Position numbers and translations under genes: made by a program
In this document: positions 25,870 to 34,213 of the stretch, piece by piece
How the letters are laid out: every line of letters begins with the position of its first letter
How positions within the stretch are numbered: position 1 is the first letter of the stretch
The notes under the pieces: model-generated
Told to the model about the DNA's origin: nothing
What the model saw: the letters and a program-made list of their open reading frames with translations, nothing else
Database searches by the model: none
Assembly: GCF_020510565.1 (NCBI RefSeq)
Contig: NZ_CP075189.1
Location: forward strand, 2,526,501 to 2,590,500
Origin: Ferribacterium limneticum
Lineage (GTDB): Bacteria > Pseudomonadota > Gammaproteobacteria > Burkholderiales > Rhodocyclaceae
DNA: 64,000 nt
Direction: 5' to 3'

Positions 25870-27936
25870 ATGACACGCAAAACTTTTACCCTGTTCGATC
25901 CGGCGCTGGCCGTTCCGGCCGTCGCCGATGCCTTCCGCAAACTCAACCCGGCCGTGCAATGGCGTAATCCCGTGATGTTCGTCGTCTACGTCGGCAGCAT
26001 CCTGACCACCATCCTCTGGCTGCAAGCGCTCGGTGGCCAGGGCGAGGCACCGGCCGGTTTCATCCTGATGATCACCATCTGGTTGTGGTTCACGGTGCTC
26101 TTCGCCAATTTTGCCGAAGCGCTGGCCGAAGGCCGCAGCAAGGCGCAGGCTGCTTCGCTGCGCGGCCTGAAGAAGGAAACCTGGGCCAAGAAGCTGCTTG
26201 AGCCGAAGCATGATGCAAAGTGGGTGATGACCCCGGCGAGTGAGCTGCGGAAGGATCACGTTGTTCTGATCCAGGCTCATGAAACCATCCCTGCCGACGG
26301 CGAAGTCATCGAAGGCGTCGCCTCGGTGGACGAATCCGCCATCACCGGCGAATCGGCACCGGTCATCCGCGAATCGGGCGGCGACTTCTCGGCGGTCACC
26401 GGCGGCACCCGCGTGCTGTCCGACTGGATCGTCGTCCGGGTCACGGTGAATCCCGGCGAAACCTTCGTCGACCGCATGATCGCCATGGTCGAGAACGCCA
26501 AGCGTCAGAAGACGCCGAACGAAATCGCCCTGACCATCCTGCTCGTCGCGCTGACCATCGTCTTCCTTGGCGTCGTGGTTACCTTGCTGCCCTTCTCGAT
26601 GTTCAGCGTCGACGTGGCCGGATCCGGTACGCCGATCAGTATCACCGTGCTGATTGCGCTGCTCGTCTGCCTGATCCCGACCACCATTGCTGGCCTGCTC
26701 TCAGCCATCGGCGTCGCCGGCATGAGCCGCATGATGCAGGCCAACGTCATCGCCACCTCCGGCCGCGCCGTCGAAGCGGCCGGCGACGTCGATGTGCTGC
26801 TGATGGACAAGACCGGCACGATCACACTTGGCAATCGCCAAGCCTCCGCTTTCCTGCCAGCCGATGACGTCAGCGAAGCCGAACTGGCCGATGCCGCCCA
26901 GCTCGCCTCGCTGGCTGACGAAACCCCGGAAGGCCGTAGCGTCGTGGTACTGGCCAAACAGCGTTACCAGATTCGCGAGCGCGACATTCACGCCCTGGAT
27001 GCCCACTTTGTGCACTTCTCGGCCCATACCCGCATGAGCGGGGTGGACATGGCCGGTCGCCAAGTGCGCAAGGGTGCCGCCGATGCCATCAAAAAGCATG
27101 TCGAAGCCCTCGGCGGCAAATTCCCGCCATCCGTACTGGGCTATGTCGAGGAAGTCGCCCGCCGCGGCAGCACGCCGCTGGTGGTCGCCGACGGCACCCG
27201 CGTCATGGGCGTCATCGAACTCAAGGACATCGTCAAGGGCGGCATCAAGGAACGTTTCGCCGAACTGCGCAAGATGGGTATCAAGACCGTCATGGTGACT
27301 GGTGACAACCGCATCACGGCAGCCGCCATCGCCGCCGAAGCCGGGGTCGACGACTTCCTGCCGGAAGCGACGCCGGAAGCCAAGCTCGCCCTGATTCGCG
27401 AGTATCAGTCCGAAGGCCGGCTGGTCGCCATGACCGGCGACGGCACCAACGACGCCCCGGCGCTGGCCCAGGCCGACGTCGCGGTGGCCATGAACACCGG
27501 CACGCAAGCGGCCAAGGAAGCCGGCAACATGGTCGACCTCGATTCCAACCCGACCAAGCTGATCGAGGTCGTCGAAACCGGCAAGCAGATGCTGATGACG
27601 CGCGGTTCGCTGACGACGTTCTCCATCGCCAACGATATCGCCAAGTACTTCGCCATCATCCCGGCGGCTTTCGTGACGACCTATCCGCAACTCGCCGCGC
27701 TCAACGTCATGGGCCTGGCCAGCCCGGCCTCGGCGATCCTGTCGGCGGTGATCTTCAACGCCCTGATCATCGTCTTCCTGATCCCGCTGGCCTTGAAGGG
27801 CGTCAAATACCGCCCGCTCGGTGCGGCGACCCTGCTGCGCCAGAACCTGGCGATCTACGGCCTGGGCGGTGTCATCGTTCCCTTTATCGGCATCAAGCTG
27901 ATCGACCTGGCAATTGCCGCTGTTGGTCTGGCCTGA
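25870..27936 (+). CDS. kdpB: K+-transporting P-type ATPase subunit B
   Basis: A 688-aa P-type ATPase energising KdpA. Motifs in order: TGESAPVI in the actuator domain (with the Ser that in E. coli is an inhibitory phosphorylation site), phosphorylation site [11 protein letters not shown] (Asp313), [11 protein letters not shown] in the nucleotide domain, and [13 protein letters not shown]. The hinge [20 protein letters not shown] follows. The [18 protein letters not shown] segment near residue 80 is typical of KdpB. It begins 18 bp after kdpA behind a GGGGAG ribosome site. Confidence 0.98.
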   Translation: MTRKTFTLFDPALAVPAVADAFRKLNPAVQWRNPVMFVVYVGSILTTILWLQALGGQGEAPAGFILMITIWLWFTVLFANFAEALAEGRSKAQAASLRGLKKETWAKKLLEPKHDAKWVMTPASELRKDHVVLIQAHETIPADGEVIEGVASVDESAITGESAPVIRESGGDFSAVTGGTRVLSDWIVVRVTVNPGETFVDRMIAMVENAKRQKTPNEIALTILLVALTIVFLGVVVTLLPFSMFSVDVAGSGTPISITVLIALLVCLIPTTIAGLLSAIGVAGMSRMMQANVIATSGRAVEAAGDVDVLLMDKTGTITLGNRQASAFLPADDVSEAELADAAQLASLADETPEGRSVVVLAKQRYQIRERDIHALDAHFVHFSAHTRMSGVDMAGRQVRKGAADAIKKHVEALGGKFPPSVLGYVEEVARRGSTPLVVADGTRVMGVIELKDIVKGGIKERFAELRKMGIKTVMVTGDNRITAAAIAAEAGVDDFLPEATPEAKLALIREYQSEGRLVAMTGDGTNDAPALAQADVAVAMNTGTQAAKEAGNMVDLDSNPTKLIEVVETGKQMLMTRGSLTTFSIANDIAKYFAIIPAAFVTTYPQLAALNVMGLASPASAILSAVIFNALIIVFLIPLALKGVKYRPLGAATLLRQNLAIYGLGGVIVPFIGIKLIDLAIAAVGLA

Positions 27937-27947
27937 GGAGAAAACCC

Positions 27948-28520
27948 ATGAAAACCCTGTTGCGTCCCGCCGTCAGCCTCTTCGTGCTGCTCACCGCCGT
28001 CACCGGCGTCGTCTATCCGCTCGCTGTGACCGGCATCGCCAAGGCCGCCTTCCCCGAGGCGGCCAGTGGCAGCCTGATCGTCAAGGATGGCAAGGCGGTC
28101 GGCTCCAGTCTGATCGGCCAGAACTTCACTGATCCCAAGTATTTCTGGGGCCGCCCTTCGGCCACCGGGCCGATGCCGTACAACGCCAGCGCTTCCGGCG
28201 GCTCCAATCAGGGGCCGCTCAATCCGGCCTTGGTCGATGCCGTCAAGGGGCGGATCGACGCCCTGAAGGCGGCCGATCCCGACAACAAGCTGCCGATTCC
28301 GGCCGATCTGGTCAATGCCTCGGCCAGCGGTCTCGACCCGCACATCAGCCCTGCTGCCGCCGATTATCAGATCGAACGCGTTGCCCGGATACGCAAGCTT
28401 CCGCGGGAAGCTGTCAGGACGCTGGTCGACCAGCACACCGAAGGCCGCCAATGGGGCGTCTTCGGCGAACCCCGCGTCAATGTGCTGCAACTCAATATCG
28501 CGCTTGATTCACTTCGTTAA
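27948..28520 (+). CDS. kdpC: K+-transporting ATPase subunit C
   Basis: A 190-aa subunit with one N-terminal membrane helix ([20 protein letters not shown]) and a periplasmic domain. Conserved family segments are [51 protein letters not shown] and [19 protein letters not shown]. KdpC assists K+ binding by the complex. It starts 12 bp after kdpB with GAGGAG. Confidence 0.97.
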   Translation: MKTLLRPAVSLFVLLTAVTGVVYPLAVTGIAKAAFPEAASGSLIVKDGKAVGSSLIGQNFTDPKYFWGRPSATGPMPYNASASGGSNQGPLNPALVDAVKGRIDALKAADPDNKLPIPADLVNASASGLDPHISPAAADYQIERVARIRKLPREAVRTLVDQHTEGRQWGVFGEPRVNVLQLNIALDSLR

Positions 28521-28526
28521 GAAATC

Positions 28527-28568
28527 GGAGCGGGCTTCGTATGAGCAAAAAGTGGGGGTGCCCGCTCC
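28527..28568. repeat. Inverted repeat between kdpC and the EIIA gene
   Basis: GGAGCGGGC and GCCCGCTCC flank a 24-nt loop. It follows kdpC by seven bases and could reduce read-through or protect the upstream mRNA 3' end. No clean T-run follows. Confidence 0.45.
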
Positions 28569-28626
28569 CTTTCACCGCCAATGTATCGAACGATGGCGGG
28601 TGCATCATCCTGAGGAGGAACGCTAA

Positions 28627-29088
28627 TTGAATACCATCTCCGAACTTCTCGGTGCCGACGACATCATTTTCGACCTGCATGTGACGACCAAGAGCCAGCT
28701 CTTTGAAGAAATCGGCAGGCATATGGAGGCAAAGCACGGCATGCCGCAAGCCTGGGTCGTACTCAGCCTGTCCCGGCGGGAAGAAGTCGGATCGACCGGC
28801 CTGGGCAACGGCATTGCCGTACCCCATGCCCGCATCAAGGATCTTGAGCGGATACAGCTGGCCTACTTCCATCTCGCCTCGCCGATTCCCTTTGCTGCGC
28901 CCGATGGCGAGCCGGTCTCCGACGTTCTTGTCCTGCTCGTACCCAAGCAGGCCACCGAAGAGCACCTGCGCATCCTGGCCGACGCCACGCAAATGTTCTC
29001 CGACGCCGGATTCCGCGAGCGCTTGTGCCGATGCTCCCTGCCTGCCCAGGCCAAGAAGCAGTTCGACGCCTGGCCGCTCCCGGCCTGA
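28627..29088 (+). CDS. PTS EIIA(Ntr)-like protein in the kdp locus
   Basis: A 153-aa PtsN/EIIA type-2 domain protein. The phosphorylatable His67 lies in NGIAVPHARI, preceded by LSLSRREEVGSTGLGNG and followed by VSDVLVLLVPKQATEEHLRIL, the standard layout. A TTG start at 28627 is supported by GAGGAGG ten bases upstream. No ATG gives a complete domain. In E. coli, unphosphorylated EIIA(Ntr) binds KdpD and stimulates its kinase activity (established). A dedicated paralogue between kdpC and kdpD suggests local control of KdpDE, which is inference. Its C-terminus has two Cys (CRCSLPAQ). Confidence 0.87.
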   Translation: MNTISELLGADDIIFDLHVTTKSQLFEEIGRHMEAKHGMPQAWVVLSLSRREEVGSTGLGNGIAVPHARIKDLERIQLAYFHLASPIPFAAPDGEPVSDVLVLLVPKQATEEHLRILADATQMFSDAGFRERLCRCSLPAQAKKQFDAWPLPA

Positions 29089-29103
29089 TTCCGACCGTCC
29101 GGA

Positions 29104-29170
29104 TTTTTACGTTCTTTTTATGTCCGGCATTCGATATTTTGCAAAATCTTGAAATCGATTTGCCTAACAT
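29104..29170 (+). promoter_or_regulatory. Second KdpE-type promoter inside the kdp locus
   Basis: TTTTTAC at 29104-29110, three bases, then CTTTTTAT to 29121. This is the same arrangement as upstream of kdpF. A -10-like TAACAT at 29165-29170 lies 43 bp downstream, against 44 bp at the first promoter. The intervening DNA is also alike (TTTTGCAAAATCTTGAAATC versus TTTTCGAAAACTTTGATAGC). Confidence 0.55.
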
Positions 29171-29204
29171 TCTTCGTGTGTCTGGTCCGTTAAACGGAGA
29201 AAAC

Positions 29205-29288
29205 ATGGATACCGTCAATTTCCTGCTGGCCGTGGGGGCCATCCTCGTTCCTCTGGGACTGGCCTGGCTGTTTATCAATCGAAAGTGA
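29205..29288 (+). CDS. Small membrane peptide (27 aa)
   Basis: A 27-residue single-helix peptide (VNFLLAVGAILVPLGLAWLF, then INRK) with a GGAGA ribosome site seven bases before ATG 29205. It is the first gene after the second KdpE-type promoter, mirroring the small peptide that opens the kdpF operon. Positive residues at the C-terminus predict a cytoplasmic tail. Unknown family; a modulator of a nearby transporter is possible. Confidence 0.55.
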   Translation: MDTVNFLLAVGAILVPLGLAWLFINRK

Positions 29289-29296
29289 AGGACAAC

Positions 29297-29596
29297 ATGA
29301 ACTCGGACTTATGCATCGGCATCGCCTCGACCAATGACTCGCTGGAAATCGCCGCCCTGGAACCCGGCAAGGCTGCCGTGGTAACGAAGTTCCCGGCAAC
29401 GGGAATGGGGATTGAAGGCATCAGGGCCTTTCTGTCCGGTTATGCAAATCCGGTGCGGATGGCCGTGGCAGGTGTCGCGGCGGTGAGTCTGGCGCTGAGC
29501 CTGGGCAATGTTCGCGGCCGGGAAACCTTTATCGTTTCGTCGGCGATCGCCGATCAGGCGGTGGCCTTGGCGCGTTATGCCGAACATGCAGCCTAA
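29297..29596 (+). CDS. Hypothetical protein in the kdp locus (99 aa)
   Basis: I chose ATG 29297 (AAGGA six bases upstream) over an in-frame GTG at 29285. The product (NSDLCIGIASTNDSLEIAAL, later MAVAGVAAVSLALSLGNVRG) has a central Gly/Ala-rich hydrophobic stretch and alternating short strands. This suggests a small soluble alpha/beta domain. I do not recognise it. Position between a small membrane peptide and a zinc-ribbon protein, all upstream of the CorA-like gene, suggests a shared transcript. Confidence 0.5.
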   Translation: MNSDLCIGIASTNDSLEIAALEPGKAAVVTKFPATGMGIEGIRAFLSGYANPVRMAVAGVAAVSLALSLGNVRGRETFIVSSAIADQAVALARYAEHAA

Positions 29597-29602
29597 GTTG
29601 CC

Positions 29603-29797
29603 ATGGCATTTCATATCTGTCCGGTTTGCGGCAGCCGGCATGCCGTGCATCCGCTCCTTGACCGTTTGGCCTACGGACATCAATTGACCTGCTCTCCTCA
29701 CTGCAAGACGATTTTCCCCAGCCTGGTCCGGGCCCGGGTGCTCGCTGAAACAGGTAAAAACGGGCAGGATGGGGGTTGTCGTCAAGAACGGGGATAA
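29603..29797 (+). CDS. Small Cys/His zinc-ribbon-like protein
   Basis: A 64-aa protein starting at ATG 29603, six bases after the preceding stop. Cys and His pairs occur as CPVCGSRHAVH and CSPHC separated by about 20 residues, which fits a small zinc-binding treble clef or ribbon. The C-terminus is basic and Gly-rich. It ends three bases before the CorA-like gene. Function unknown. The tight spacing implies co-translation with the transporter. Confidence 0.55.
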   Translation: MAFHICPVCGSRHAVHPLLDRLAYGHQLTCSPHCKTIFPSLVRARVLAETGKNGQDGGCRQERG

Positions 29798-29800
29798 AAC

Positions 29801-30766
29801 ATGCTGATCAATTGTGTCGCCTACGAAAACGGCTCGCGCCTGGCCGACATGGCTGTCGAGGAAATCAGCGACTATCTGGCCAAGCCGGATTGCTTCGTCT
29901 GGGTGGCGCTGCGCGATGCGACAGCGCAGGAACTGGATCAGATGCAGGAAGAGTTCGCCCTGCACGAACTGGCCGTCGAAGATGCCCGGCATGGTCACCA
30001 GCGGCCGAAGATCGAGGAGTATGGCGATTCGGTGTTCGCCGTCATGCACCTGCTGGAAGAGAACAATGGCGAGTTCAATATCGGCGAGGTCAATGTCTTC
30101 GTCGGCCGGAACTACGTTCTGTCGGTCAGAAACCATAGCCAGCAGGGTTTTCTCGGGGTGCGCGAACGCTGCGAGCGGGAGCCGCATCTGCTCTGTCACG
30201 GGGCGGGCTTCGTCCTCTATGCCCTGATGGATGCGGTTGTCGACCGCTACTTTCCGATCATGGACCGGCTGGAGTCGGAACTCGATGAAATCGAGCAACA
30301 AATATTTGCCAAGGGCGCGGCCCGCAGCAATATCGAACGGCTCTATGACCTGAAACGCAAGATCACCCTCCTCAAGCATGCCGTCGCGCCGACGATGGAG
30401 GCCGCCGCCAAGCTTTCGGGCAGCCGTGGGCCGGAGGTGTGCGCCAACAGCCGCGACTACTTCCGCGACGTCTACGATCACCTCGCCCGGATCAACGCCT
30501 CGCTCGACAACATCAGGGACACCATCGGCACTGCCATCCAGGTCAATCTTTCCATGGTGACCATCGAAGATGGTGAAGTGAACAAAAAATTGGCGGCCTG
30601 GGCCGGCATTTTTGCCGTCGCCACCGCTTTTGCCGGTGTCTGGGGAATGAACTTCAAGGCCATGCCCGAACTGCAATGGGAGTTTGGCTACCCGCTGGCG
30701 CTGCTGGCTATCAGTGCCTCCTGCACGGCGCTGTACGCGAATTTCAGGCGTGTCGGATGGCTTTGA
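29801..30766 (+). CDS. CorA-family divalent cation transporter
   Basis: A 321-aa CorA-like protein. The long cytoplasmic N-terminal domain includes LHELAVEDARHGHQRPKIEEY, a family hallmark. The stalk helix (MDRLESELDEIEQQIFAKGA, later DHLARINASLDNIRDTIGTA) leads to TM1, which ends in the pore signature WGMNF (GMN), then acidic MPELQWEFGYP before TM2. The C-terminus is short and basic. Substrate is probably Mg2+, Co2+ or Ni2+, though efflux ZntB-like activity cannot be excluded. Position directly before kdpD is unusual and ties divalent cation transport to K+ control. Confidence 0.88.
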   Translation: MLINCVAYENGSRLADMAVEEISDYLAKPDCFVWVALRDATAQELDQMQEEFALHELAVEDARHGHQRPKIEEYGDSVFAVMHLLEENNGEFNIGEVNVFVGRNYVLSVRNHSQQGFLGVRERCEREPHLLCHGAGFVLYALMDAVVDRYFPIMDRLESELDEIEQQIFAKGAARSNIERLYDLKRKITLLKHAVAPTMEAAAKLSGSRGPEVCANSRDYFRDVYDHLARINASLDNIRDTIGTAIQVNLSMVTIEDGEVNKKLAAWAGIFAVATAFAGVWGMNFKAMPELQWEFGYPLALLAISASCTALYANFRRVGWL

Positions 30767-30780
30767 CAGGATAAATACGA

Positions 30781-33501
30781 ATGGCTGACCAACGTCCCGA
30801 TCCCGACCAACTGCTGAATCGCCTCAATGAGGCGGAGGCGAAGGCCAAACGCGGCAAGCTGAAGATCTTTTTTGGCGCCTCGGCCGGCGTGGGCAAGACC
30901 TACGCCATGCTCGGCGCGGCCCGGCAGCAATTGCTGGCCGGGGTGGATGTGGTTGTCGGTATCGTCGAGACCCATGGCCGGATGGAAACCGAGGCCATGG
31001 CCGATGGCCTGGAGTATCTGCCCTTGCGGGATATTCCCTACCGGGATCGCATCCTCCGGGAATTCGACCTCGACACGGCGCTGATTCGCAAGCCGGCGCT
31101 GATCCTGATGGACGAACTGGCCCATTCCAACGTCGCCGGTTCGCGCCACGCCAAGCGCTGGCAGGACATCGACGAATTGCTGGCGGCCGGCATCGATGTC
31201 TATTCGACCGTCAATGTCCAGCATCTGGAAAGCCTCAACGACGTGGTCAGCGGCATCACCGGCATTCGTGTCTGGGAAACCGTGCCGGACAAGGTCTTCG
31301 ATGCCGCCGACGAGGTCGTGCTCGTCGACCTGCCGCCGGATGAGCTCCTGCAGCGCCTGAAGTCGGGTAAGGTCTATCTGGCCAATCAGGCCGAGCGGGC
31401 CATCCGCAACTTCTTCCGCAAGGGCAACCTGATCGCCCTGCGCGAACTGGCCCTGCGCCGCACGGCTGACCGGGTCGACGACCAGATGTTGCAGTATCGG
31501 CGTGACCAGTCGGTTTCGCCCGTCTGGCAAACCAGGGATTCCTTGCTTGCCTGCATCGGAACAAGTGCATCTGCGGAGAAAGTTGTCCGCACCACAGCCC
31601 GCGTGGCCAGCCGGCTGGAAGCGCCGTGGCACGCCATCTACATTGAAACCCCGGCCCTGCAGCGCCTTTCGGAAGCGAACCGCCACCGCATCCTGCGCAA
31701 CCTCAAGCTGGCTGAAGAAATGGGCGCCCAGACGGCGACGCTGTCGGGAAACATTGCGGAAGAAGTCGCCGTCAAATACGCCCGCGACCACAATCTGTCG
31801 AAAATCTTTGTCGGCCGGGATCACCCGCGTCCATGGCACCCCTGGTACCGCTCTTTCGCCGACCGTGTCGGCCAGCGAGCCCCCGACCTTGACGTCCTTC
31901 AGGTAGCACGTTCCGATACAGAAAGGGAGCCGGCCAGGTCGGATGAGGAAAGTGTGGTCGACAACATCGCCCAACAATGGCCGGCCTACGCCAAGGCGGC
32001 CGCCGGTTGTGCACTGGCCGGGTTTGGCGCCGCCCTGATCTTCCCGATTGTCGATCTGCCCAATATCGTCATGGTCTTTCTGCTCGCGGTAGTGCTGGTC
32101 AGCGTGCGCTATGGTCGTGGCCCGGGCGTTCTGGCCTCCTTTCTGGCAGTCGCCATTTTTGACTTTTTCTTCGTGCCGCCGCGCTTCACCTTCGCGGTAA
32201 ACGACGTGCAATATCTGATGACTTTTGTCGTCATGCTCGTGGTTGGCCTGATTACCGGCCAGCTGACGGCTGGCTCGAAATACCAGGCCAAGGTGGCGAT
32301 GCGCCGCGAGCAGCGTGTTCGCTCGCTTTATGAAATGTCGCGCGATCTGTCGGCGGCGCTGATGCCCGAGCAGATTGCCGAAATCGGCGAACGCTTCATT
32401 GTGGCCGAACTGGGCGCCAAAGCTGCCTTTCTGCTGACCGACGACAACGACCGGCTGCAACCGGCCCTGCCCTCGCCCAATGGCCTGCCCGCCGTGGACA
32501 TGGGCATTGCCCAGTGGGCCTTCGATCATGCCGAGCCAGCCGGCCAGGGCACCAATACGCTGGCCGCCAGCCCCATCCTGTATTTGCCGCTCAAGGCGCC
32601 GATGCGTTTGCGTGGCGTGCTGGCGCTCGAAGTGCGCCATACGGATCGCCTGCTGGTCCCGGAACAGCGCCGACTGCTCGACACCTTTGCCTCGCTGATC
32701 GCCATCGCGCTCGAGCGCGTGCACTACGTCGAGGTGGCCCAGAACACGACCGTGCAGATGGAATCCGAACGTCTGCGCAACTCGGTGCTGTCGGCCATTT
32801 CGCACGATTTGCGGACGCCGATGAGCGTGCTGGTCGGCCTTGCCGATTCGATGTTCCTGACCCGGCCGCCACCGACCGGCCCGCAGGCCGAGATTGCCCG
32901 CTCCCTGAAGGAAGAGGCGCTACGCATCAGTGGCCAGGTGAACAACCTGCTCGACATGGCCAAGCTGCAGTCCGGCCGGGTGGAGTTGAATCGGCAATGG
33001 CAGCCTTTGGAAGAGGTGGTCGTCAGCGCCTTGAAAACCCTCGAGCGCGCCTTTGCCGAGCACCAGATCAAGGTCTTGCTCGATGAAAACCTGCCGCTGG
33101 TCAATATCGACTCCGTGCTCATGGAGCGGGTCATCTACAACCTGCTGGAAAACACCGTGAAGTACACCCCGGCCGGCAGCCTGGTTGAAGTAGGCGCCAA
33201 GGTCGGGGAGCGCATGATCGAGGTCTGGGTCGACGACAATGGCCCCGGACTGCCGGCAGGCAAAGAGGAAGTCATTTTCAAGAAATTCGAGCGCGGCCAG
33301 CCGGAAGGCACCACCCGCGGTGTCGGGCTTGGGCTGGCCATTTGCCGGGCGATCATCGAAGCGCATGGCGGCGAAATCCATGCAAAAAACCGGGCGCAAG
33401 GGGGGGCGCGTTTCATGTTCACGCTGCCCAGGGGCAACCCGCCAGCGCTCGATGTCGAGGAAGATCCCGAGGAAGTTCTCGAGAAAAAGAAGAGCTGCTG
33501 A
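30781..33501 (+). CDS. kdpD: Sensor histidine kinase KdpD
   Basis: A 906-aa sensor of K+ limitation and turgor. The N-terminal KdpD domain carries Walker A FGASAGVGKTYAML (residues 31-44) and LMDELAHSNVAGSRHAKRWQ. A Usp-like domain follows (about 245-370, ACIGTSASAEKVVRTTARVA). Four membrane helices lie at about 405-500, then a GAF-like domain. The kinase core has SAISHDLRTPMSVL with phospho-acceptor His675, NLLENTVKYTP, and DDNGPGLPAGKEEVIFKKF with GVGLGLAICRAI. The stop is immediately followed by kdpE. Normally it phosphorylates KdpE under low K+. Confidence 0.97.
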   Translation: MADQRPDPDQLLNRLNEAEAKAKRGKLKIFFGASAGVGKTYAMLGAARQQLLAGVDVVVGIVETHGRMETEAMADGLEYLPLRDIPYRDRILREFDLDTALIRKPALILMDELAHSNVAGSRHAKRWQDIDELLAAGIDVYSTVNVQHLESLNDVVSGITGIRVWETVPDKVFDAADEVVLVDLPPDELLQRLKSGKVYLANQAERAIRNFFRKGNLIALRELALRRTADRVDDQMLQYRRDQSVSPVWQTRDSLLACIGTSASAEKVVRTTARVASRLEAPWHAIYIETPALQRLSEANRHRILRNLKLAEEMGAQTATLSGNIAEEVAVKYARDHNLSKIFVGRDHPRPWHPWYRSFADRVGQRAPDLDVLQVARSDTEREPARSDEESVVDNIAQQWPAYAKAAAGCALAGFGAALIFPIVDLPNIVMVFLLAVVLVSVRYGRGPGVLASFLAVAIFDFFFVPPRFTFAVNDVQYLMTFVVMLVVGLITGQLTAGSKYQAKVAMRREQRVRSLYEMSRDLSAALMPEQIAEIGERFIVAELGAKAAFLLTDDNDRLQPALPSPNGLPAVDMGIAQWAFDHAEPAGQGTNTLAASPILYLPLKAPMRLRGVLALEVRHTDRLLVPEQRRLLDTFASLIAIALERVHYVEVAQNTTVQMESERLRNSVLSAISHDLRTPMSVLVGLADSMFLTRPPPTGPQAEIARSLKEEALRISGQVNNLLDMAKLQSGRVELNRQWQPLEEVVVSALKTLERAFAEHQIKVLLDENLPLVNIDSVLMERVIYNLLENTVKYTPAGSLVEVGAKVGERMIEVWVDDNGPGLPAGKEEVIFKKFERGQPEGTTRGVGLGLAICRAIIEAHGGEIHAKNRAQGGARFMFTLPRGNPPALDVEEDPEEVLEKKKSC

Positions 33502-34194
33502 ATGTCTACCGCCACACCGACCGTGATCGTCGTCGAGGATGAAGCGAAGATTCGCCGCTTCATCAAACTGGCGCTGGAGGCCGAGCAACTGGAGGTCTTC
33601 GAGGCTGATTCGGTGGCACGGGGGCTGATCGAAGTCGGCACCCGGCAGCCCGATCTCGTCGTGCTCGATCTTGGCTTGCCTGATGGCGACGGCATCGACC
33701 TGATCCGCGATTTGCGGACCTGGTCGGAAATTCCCATCATCGTCCTCTCGGCCCGCACGGCCGAAGCCGACAAGGTGGCGGCGCTCGATGCCGGGGCCGA
33801 TGATTACCTGATCAAGCCATTTGGCGCCGCCGAGCTGCTGGCCCGGGTCCGCGCCCACCTGAGACGGCGTTTCCGGGCTGGAACGACGGGCCTGTCGGTG
33901 TTCGAATTCGGCAATGTTCGCGTCGATCTGGGCAAGCGCATCGTCGAAAAGGATGGGCAGCAGATTCACCTGACGCCGATCGAGTTCCGGCTGCTCGCCT
34001 ACCTGATCGCCAATCCCGATTCCGTCCTGACCCATCGCCAGCTCTTGAAGGCGGTCTGGGGGCCAAACCATATCGAGGACAGCCACTATGTTCGTGTTTA
34101 CATGGGGCATGTCCGGAAAAAAATCGAGGACGATCCGACGCGGCCCAAGTTCATTCTGACCGAATCCGGTGTCGGCTACCGGTTTGTCAGCTGA
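33502..34194 (+). CDS. kdpE: Response regulator KdpE
   Basis: A 230-aa OmpR/PhoB-type regulator directly abutting kdpD (stop TGA then ATG). The receiver has VVEDEAKIRRF and phospho-acceptor Asp56 in VVLDLGLPDGDG, then LSARTAEADKVAALDAGADDYLIKPF. The C-terminal winged helix shows IHLTPIEFRLLAYLIANPDS and THRQLLKAVWGPNHIEDSHY, with VRVYMGHVRKKIEDDPTRPK. It should bind the T-rich boxes at 23791 and 29104. Ends 20 bp from the convergent LRR-kinase gene. Confidence 0.97.
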   Translation: MSTATPTVIVVEDEAKIRRFIKLALEAEQLEVFEADSVARGLIEVGTRQPDLVVLDLGLPDGDGIDLIRDLRTWSEIPIIVLSARTAEADKVAALDAGADDYLIKPFGAAELLARVRAHLRRRFRAGTTGLSVFEFGNVRVDLGKRIVEKDGQQIHLTPIEFRLLAYLIANPDSVLTHRQLLKAVWGPNHIEDSHYVRVYMGHVRKKIEDDPTRPKFILTESGVGYRFVS

Positions 34195-34213
34195 GACAGT
34201 TTTCCGCGCGTGG

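Noticed and set aside
30688..32805. Long open frame (705 codons) antisense to kdpD
   Set aside because: It is a by-product of strong G/C third-position bias in kdpD. No ribosome site or family motif, and kdpD is certain. The same applies to long antisense frames over the baseplate gene (3203-5107), patatin/argC (18216-20144), parC (40416-42362) and rhlE/trmA (45969-48050).
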